A stretch of 10,990 bases of DNA from Pseudomonadota bacterium (GTDB lineage: Bacteria > Pseudomonadota > Alphaproteobacteria > Rhodobacterales > Rhodobacteraceae). Shown in pieces: positions 8,436-10,990 of this stretch (the first letter of the stretch is position 1; each line of letters starts with the position of its first letter). Below the pieces are notes generated by a model. The model did no database searches and was not told the DNA's origin. It was given only the letters and a program-made list of their open reading frames with translations. The stretch lies in assembly GCA_022573605.1 (NCBI GenBank), contig JACZTQ010000084.1, forward strand, positions 1 to 10,990, in the 5' to 3' direction. The translations under genes were made by a program, and so were the position numbers.

Positions 8436-9166
8436 AGCGCCGCGCCGAAGGCCTCGAACAGCGGCCGGTTCACCGGATCGGTGCCGGCGTCATACTCCGC
8501 ATGCCACTGGACCCCGAGGGCAAACCCCGGCGCGTCCGCCACCACCAGCGCCTCGGGGGTGCCGTCCCCGGCCCAGCCCTCGACGGTGATGCGCCCGGCC
8601 TCGGCCAGCAAGCCCTGCCCGTGCAGCGAGTTGACCATGACCTCCTCGCGCCCGAGCAGCGCCGCGAGCCGCCCGCCCGGCGTCAGCCAGACCCGTTGGC
8701 GCGGGCGATAGATCACCTCCGGGTCGGTCTCGCCCGGCGGCATGCGGTGGTTCATCCGGCCGGGCAGGTCGCGGATCTCCGGGTGCAGGGTGCCGCCGAA
8801 GGCGACGTTGATCTCCTGGAACCCCCGGCAGATGCCGAACAGCGCCACCCCGGCCGCGACCGCCGCGCGGATCAGCGGCATGGCGACGGCGTCGCGGCCC
8901 TGGTCGTATGGCTCGTAGGCCGCCGACGGCGCCACCCCGTAGAGGCCTGGGTGCACGTTCGGCCGCGCGCCGGTCAGCACCACGCCGTCGAGGATCTCGA
9001 CCAGATGGCCGATGTCCTGGGTCTCGGGCATTCCGGGAATGATCAGCGGCACGGCGCCGGCGATCCCGGCGACGGCGTCGATATAGCGAAAGCTGGCCCG
9101 CTGGCCCGGCGCGCCCGGCCCGATCGTCAGGGCGTTGCCGATGACCCCGACGGTCTTGCGGCGCAC
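8432..9166 (-). CDS. PuuD-like gamma-glutamyl-gamma-aminobutyrate hydrolase (class I glutamine amidotransferase fold, peptidase C26)
   Basis: The 244-residue protein belongs to the C26 family, which cleaves gamma-glutamyl bonds, for example gamma-Glu-GABA in putrescine breakdown. It opens with RKTVGVIGNAL. The nucleophile elbow is FGICRGFQEINVAFGGTLH with C113, and the His-Glu pair is in ALGVQWHAEYD (H222, E224), nearly the same numbering as E. coli PuuD. DGVVLTGARPNVHPGLYG and VNSLHGQGL are also family features. Length is normal (E. coli PuuD about 254). Start: GTG at 9166 (complement of 9164-9166) is chosen because family similarity begins there and the upstream SDR gene ends only 7 bases before. 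No strong ribosome site is visible, so translational coupling is likely. No other puu genes are present, so the actual gamma-glutamyl substrate is open. Confidence 0.9.
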   Translation of the reverse strand: MRRKTVGVIGNALTIGPGAPGQRASFRYIDAVAGIAGAVPLIIPGMPETQDIGHLVEILDGVVLTGARPNVHPGLYGVAPSAAYEPYDQGRDAVAMPLIRAAVAAGVALFGICRGFQEINVAFGGTLHPEIRDLPGRMNHRMPPGETDPEVIYRPRQRVWLTPGGRLAALLGREEVMVNSLHGQGLLAEAGRITVEGWAGDGTPEALVVADAPGFALGVQWHAEYDAGTDPVNRPLFEAFGAAL

Positions 9167-9173
9167 GGCCCGT

Positions 9174-9932
9174 TCACCCGCGCCCGATGAACGGCATTTT
9201 CGTCGCCATGATGGTGATGAACTGCACGTTGCTCTCCAACGGTAAATTCGCCATCTGAACAACAGTTTGCGCGATGTGGCCCACGTCCATCAGCGGCTCC
9301 GGCCGGGTCGAGCCGTCGGCCTGGGTCACGCCGGCGGCCATCTTCCCGGTCATCTCCGAGGCGGCGTTGCCGATGTCGATCTGGCCGCAGGCGATGTTGA
9401 AGGGGCGCCCGTCCAGCGACAGGCACCGGGTCAGCCCGGTGATGGCGTGCTTCGAGGTCGTGTAGGGCACCGAGCCGGGCCGCGGCACATGGGCCGAGAT
9501 CGATCCGTTGTTGATGATCCGCCCGCCCTGCGGGTCCTGCCCGCGCATCCGGGCGAAGGCCGCCCGGGCGCAGAGAAAGGCGCCGTGCAGATTAACGGAT
9601 ATCACCGTGTTCCAGTCTTCCACGGTCAGCTCGTCGATCGGCCTGGCCGCGACATTGGCGCCGGCATTGTTGAACAGCAGGTCGAGCCGCCCGAAGCGCG
9701 TCACCGTGGCCGCGAAGGCCGCCTCCACCGCCGCCGGATCGGAGACATCGCAGGGCGCCGCCAGCGCCCGCTCCGCCGCCCCCGCCCCCGTGCCAGAGAG
9801 CGCCGCCGTTTCCTCCAGCGCCTCGCCCCGGCGCCCGATCAGCGCCACCCGCCAGCCATCCGCCAGCAGCGCCAGCGCGCTCGCCCGGCCGATGCCCGAG
9901 CCCGCGCCGGTGACCAGTGCCACACCCGCCAT
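9174..9932 (-). CDS. Short-chain dehydrogenase/reductase (SDR), classical type
   Basis: The 252-residue protein is a classical SDR, an NAD(P)-dependent oxidoreductase of alcohols and ketones. The dinucleotide loop is VTGAGSGIG at 7-15, NNAG is at 88-91, and the catalytic set is N114 (SVNLHG), S144 (NNGSIS), Y157 and K161 (YTTSK). CDV at 61-63 marks the adenine pocket. IGRR after the second strand, with Arg residues and no Asp there, leans to NADP(H). Start ATG 9932 has GGAGGA (complement of 9937-9942) four bases upstream. It is the first gene of a two-gene minus-strand operon with the PuuD-like hydrolase and is divergent from the IclR regulator, which probably controls it. The substrate cannot be predicted. 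Confidence 0.95.
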   Translation of the reverse strand: MAGVALVTGAGSGIGRASALALLADGWRVALIGRRGEALEETAALSGTGAGAAERALAAPCDVSDPAAVEAAFAATVTRFGRLDLLFNNAGANVAARPIDELTVEDWNTVISVNLHGAFLCARAAFARMRGQDPQGGRIINNGSISAHVPRPGSVPYTTSKHAITGLTRCLSLDGRPFNIACGQIDIGNAASEMTGKMAAGVTQADGSTRPEPLMDVGHIAQTVVQMANLPLESNVQFITIMATKMPFIGRG

Positions 9933-10045
9933 GCCGTCCTCCGTAAATTTCACCCCCCATGCGATAACTTCCCCGGGGCCCGGCGGCAAGTTCGTCGCCC
10001 GCCGGCGCCGAACCCTCTGGCAACCGGGGACCGTCTGCGCTAGTC

Positions 10046-10061
10046 CATCACATGGGTGATG
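10046..10061. promoter_or_regulatory. Palindrome in the SDR/IclR divergent region, candidate IclR operator
   Basis: CATCAC (10046-10051) and GTGATG (10056-10061) are perfect inverted arms around ATGG. The site ends 19 bases before the IclR-family start and lies in the 148-base region between the divergent genes. IclR regulators commonly bind short palindromes in such regions to control themselves and the divergent operon. The assignment is inference from position and symmetry. Confidence 0.5.
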
Positions 10062-10080
10062 ACGGCAGAGGTGCGACCCG

Positions 10081-10842
10081 GTGGACGCGAAGACGGTAAA
10101 ATCGGCGGTGCGGGTCCTGGCGATCTTCGAGGTGTTCGAATCCGAGCGCCGGTCGCTGACCATCTCGGAGCTGGTCGAGCGATTGCAAATCCCCCAGTCC
10201 AGCACCTCGACCCTGATGAAGAGCCTGGTCGCCAAAGGCTTCGTCGAGTTCGAGGCCGGCACCAGGCGCTACCGCCCCTCGGTCCGCCTCGCCTTCCTGG
10301 GCAACTGGGTGCTGGGCTCGACCGACGTGATCGCGCGCATTCACGCGCTGGCGCAGACCCTCTCGGAGCGCACCGGCGAGACCATCCTGATCGGCGCCGA
10401 GAACGGGCTCTACATGCAGTATCTCTCGGTCGTGGTCTCGTCCCACACCCTCAGCATCGCGCTGCACCCGGGGTTGAAGCGGCCGCTGCACCTCTCCGGG
10501 CTGGGGCTGATGCTGCTGTCGCTGAAGAGCGACCCCGAGATCGGCCGGATAGTCCGGCGCTACAATGCCGAGCACGGCGATCCGGGCGGGCCGCGCCTCT
10601 CCGAGCGCGCGGCGCTCGGCATGGTCGAGACGGCGCGGCGCCAGGGCTGGTGCGAGACCGCCAACCTGATCACCGAGGGCGCCGGCTCGATCGCCACCCT
10701 GCTGCCCCTGCCCCGCGCGGAGAGGCCTCTGGCGATCGGCATCGGCGCCCCGGTCAGCCGCCTGCTGGCGCGCCGCGACATCCTGCAAAGGGCGTTGACG
10801 GAGGCGGTGGCGGAGTTCTCCGCCGCGACGCTTTCATCTTAA
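10081..10842 (+). CDS. IclR family transcriptional regulator
   Basis: The 253-residue protein has the two IclR domains. The N-terminal winged helix-turn-helix (about 1-68) includes VKSAVRVLAIFEVF, LTISELVERLQIPQSS and the recognition helix around residues 39-51 (QSSTSTLMKSLVA), then the wing GFVEFEAGTRRYRPS. The C-terminal effector-binding domain (about 80-250) includes GETILIGAENGLYMQYL, LHLSGLGLMLLS and LAIGIGAPVSRLL. Such proteins are ligand-responsive repressors or activators of catabolic operons. GTG 10081 is chosen because similarity starts at once and no upstream start is in frame; AGAGG lies about 11 bases before. It is divergent from the SDR/PuuD-like operon, its likely target. The effector is unknown. 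It may also act on the exported-protein gene 89 bases downstream. Confidence 0.94.
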   Translation: MDAKTVKSAVRVLAIFEVFESERRSLTISELVERLQIPQSSTSTLMKSLVAKGFVEFEAGTRRYRPSVRLAFLGNWVLGSTDVIARIHALAQTLSERTGETILIGAENGLYMQYLSVVVSSHTLSIALHPGLKRPLHLSGLGLMLLSLKSDPEIGRIVRRYNAEHGDPGGPRLSERAALGMVETARRQGWCETANLITEGAGSIATLLPLPRAERPLAIGIGAPVSRLLARRDILQRALTEAVAEFSAATLSS

Positions 10843-10931
10843 GCCCCTGAAAAACAATCGTAAACTCGATCCGCCTGCTATCTTCCCCCACGTGGTCCCC
10901 CACTCTCGGATCATGAATGGAGGATAGAAAC

Positions 10932-10990
10932 ATGAACCGTCGTAAAATCATCGCCGCCGCTGCCGCTCTGCCGGTTTTGGGGGCGATATC
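10932..10990 (+). CDS. Start of an exported protein (signal peptide only; 3' end outside window)
   Basis: Only 19 full codons are visible: MNRRKIIAAAAALPVLGAI. The positive N-terminus followed by an Ala-rich hydrophobic run is a signal peptide start. GGAGGA at 10919-10924, seven bases before ATG 10932, is a strong ribosome site. Genes placed next to IclR regulators often encode periplasmic binding proteins of transporters, and this opening would suit one, but the mature protein is not in view. Two Arg residues are adjacent, yet a full twin-arginine motif is not evident. Bases 10843-10931 hold no other gene. Confidence 0.75.
   Translation, partial: MNRRKIIAAAAALPVLGAI

Overview
The window looks like chromosomal DNA from a GC-rich alphaproteobacterium. 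This is a judgement from protein style: a CaiB/BaiF CoA-transferase, a MaoC hydratase, a fused crotonase/3-hydroxyacyl-CoA dehydrogenase, an orphan HisA-like barrel and an IclR/SDR pair, all with strong G/C third-position bias. No rRNA, complete tRNA, CRISPR array, integrase or insertion sequence was seen. Genes lie on both strands in short groups.

Left part (1-7007), acyl-CoA and hydrolase genes. In order: the tail of a haloacetate-dehalogenase-type hydrolase (+); a CaiB/BaiF CoA-transferase (+); a HisA-like TIM barrel (-) that converges on it and has Ala where HisA has its first catalytic Asp; a MaoC-type (R)-hydratase (+) divergent from the HisA-like gene; a bifunctional enoyl-CoA hydratase/3-hydroxyacyl-CoA dehydrogenase (+); and a class C beta-lactamase-fold serine hydrolase (+). 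Together they suggest CoA activation and beta-oxidation-like breakdown of an unidentified acyl substrate. The HisA-HydrataseMaoC divergent region carries two sets of direct repeats that could be operator sites. Two near-identical 105-base intergenic repeats (1627-1731 and 5632-5736), in the same orientation, follow the CoA-transferase and the bifunctional enzyme; their core hairpin is conserved through a U-A to U-G change.

Middle part (about 7010-8435), a decayed, less GC-rich segment. It holds a CobT-type VWA domain (-) cut off from most of the normal CobT protein. An out-of-frame continuation of the same family lies just upstream, so it reads as a frameshifted remnant. Next to it are REP-like palindromes (8244-8309 and 8401-8435) and an AT-rich palindrome (8315-8339).

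Right part (8432-10990), a regulated module. An SDR oxidoreductase and a PuuD-like class I glutamine-amidotransferase hydrolase form a tight minus-strand operon. It is divergent from an IclR-family regulator (+), with a 16-base palindrome in the shared upstream region. The window ends in the signal peptide of an exported protein (+).

I do not see a clearly new multi-gene system. The points most worth following are the HisA-like protein lacking the catalytic Asp, the structured two-copy repeat, and the CobT remnant beside REP-like palindromes.
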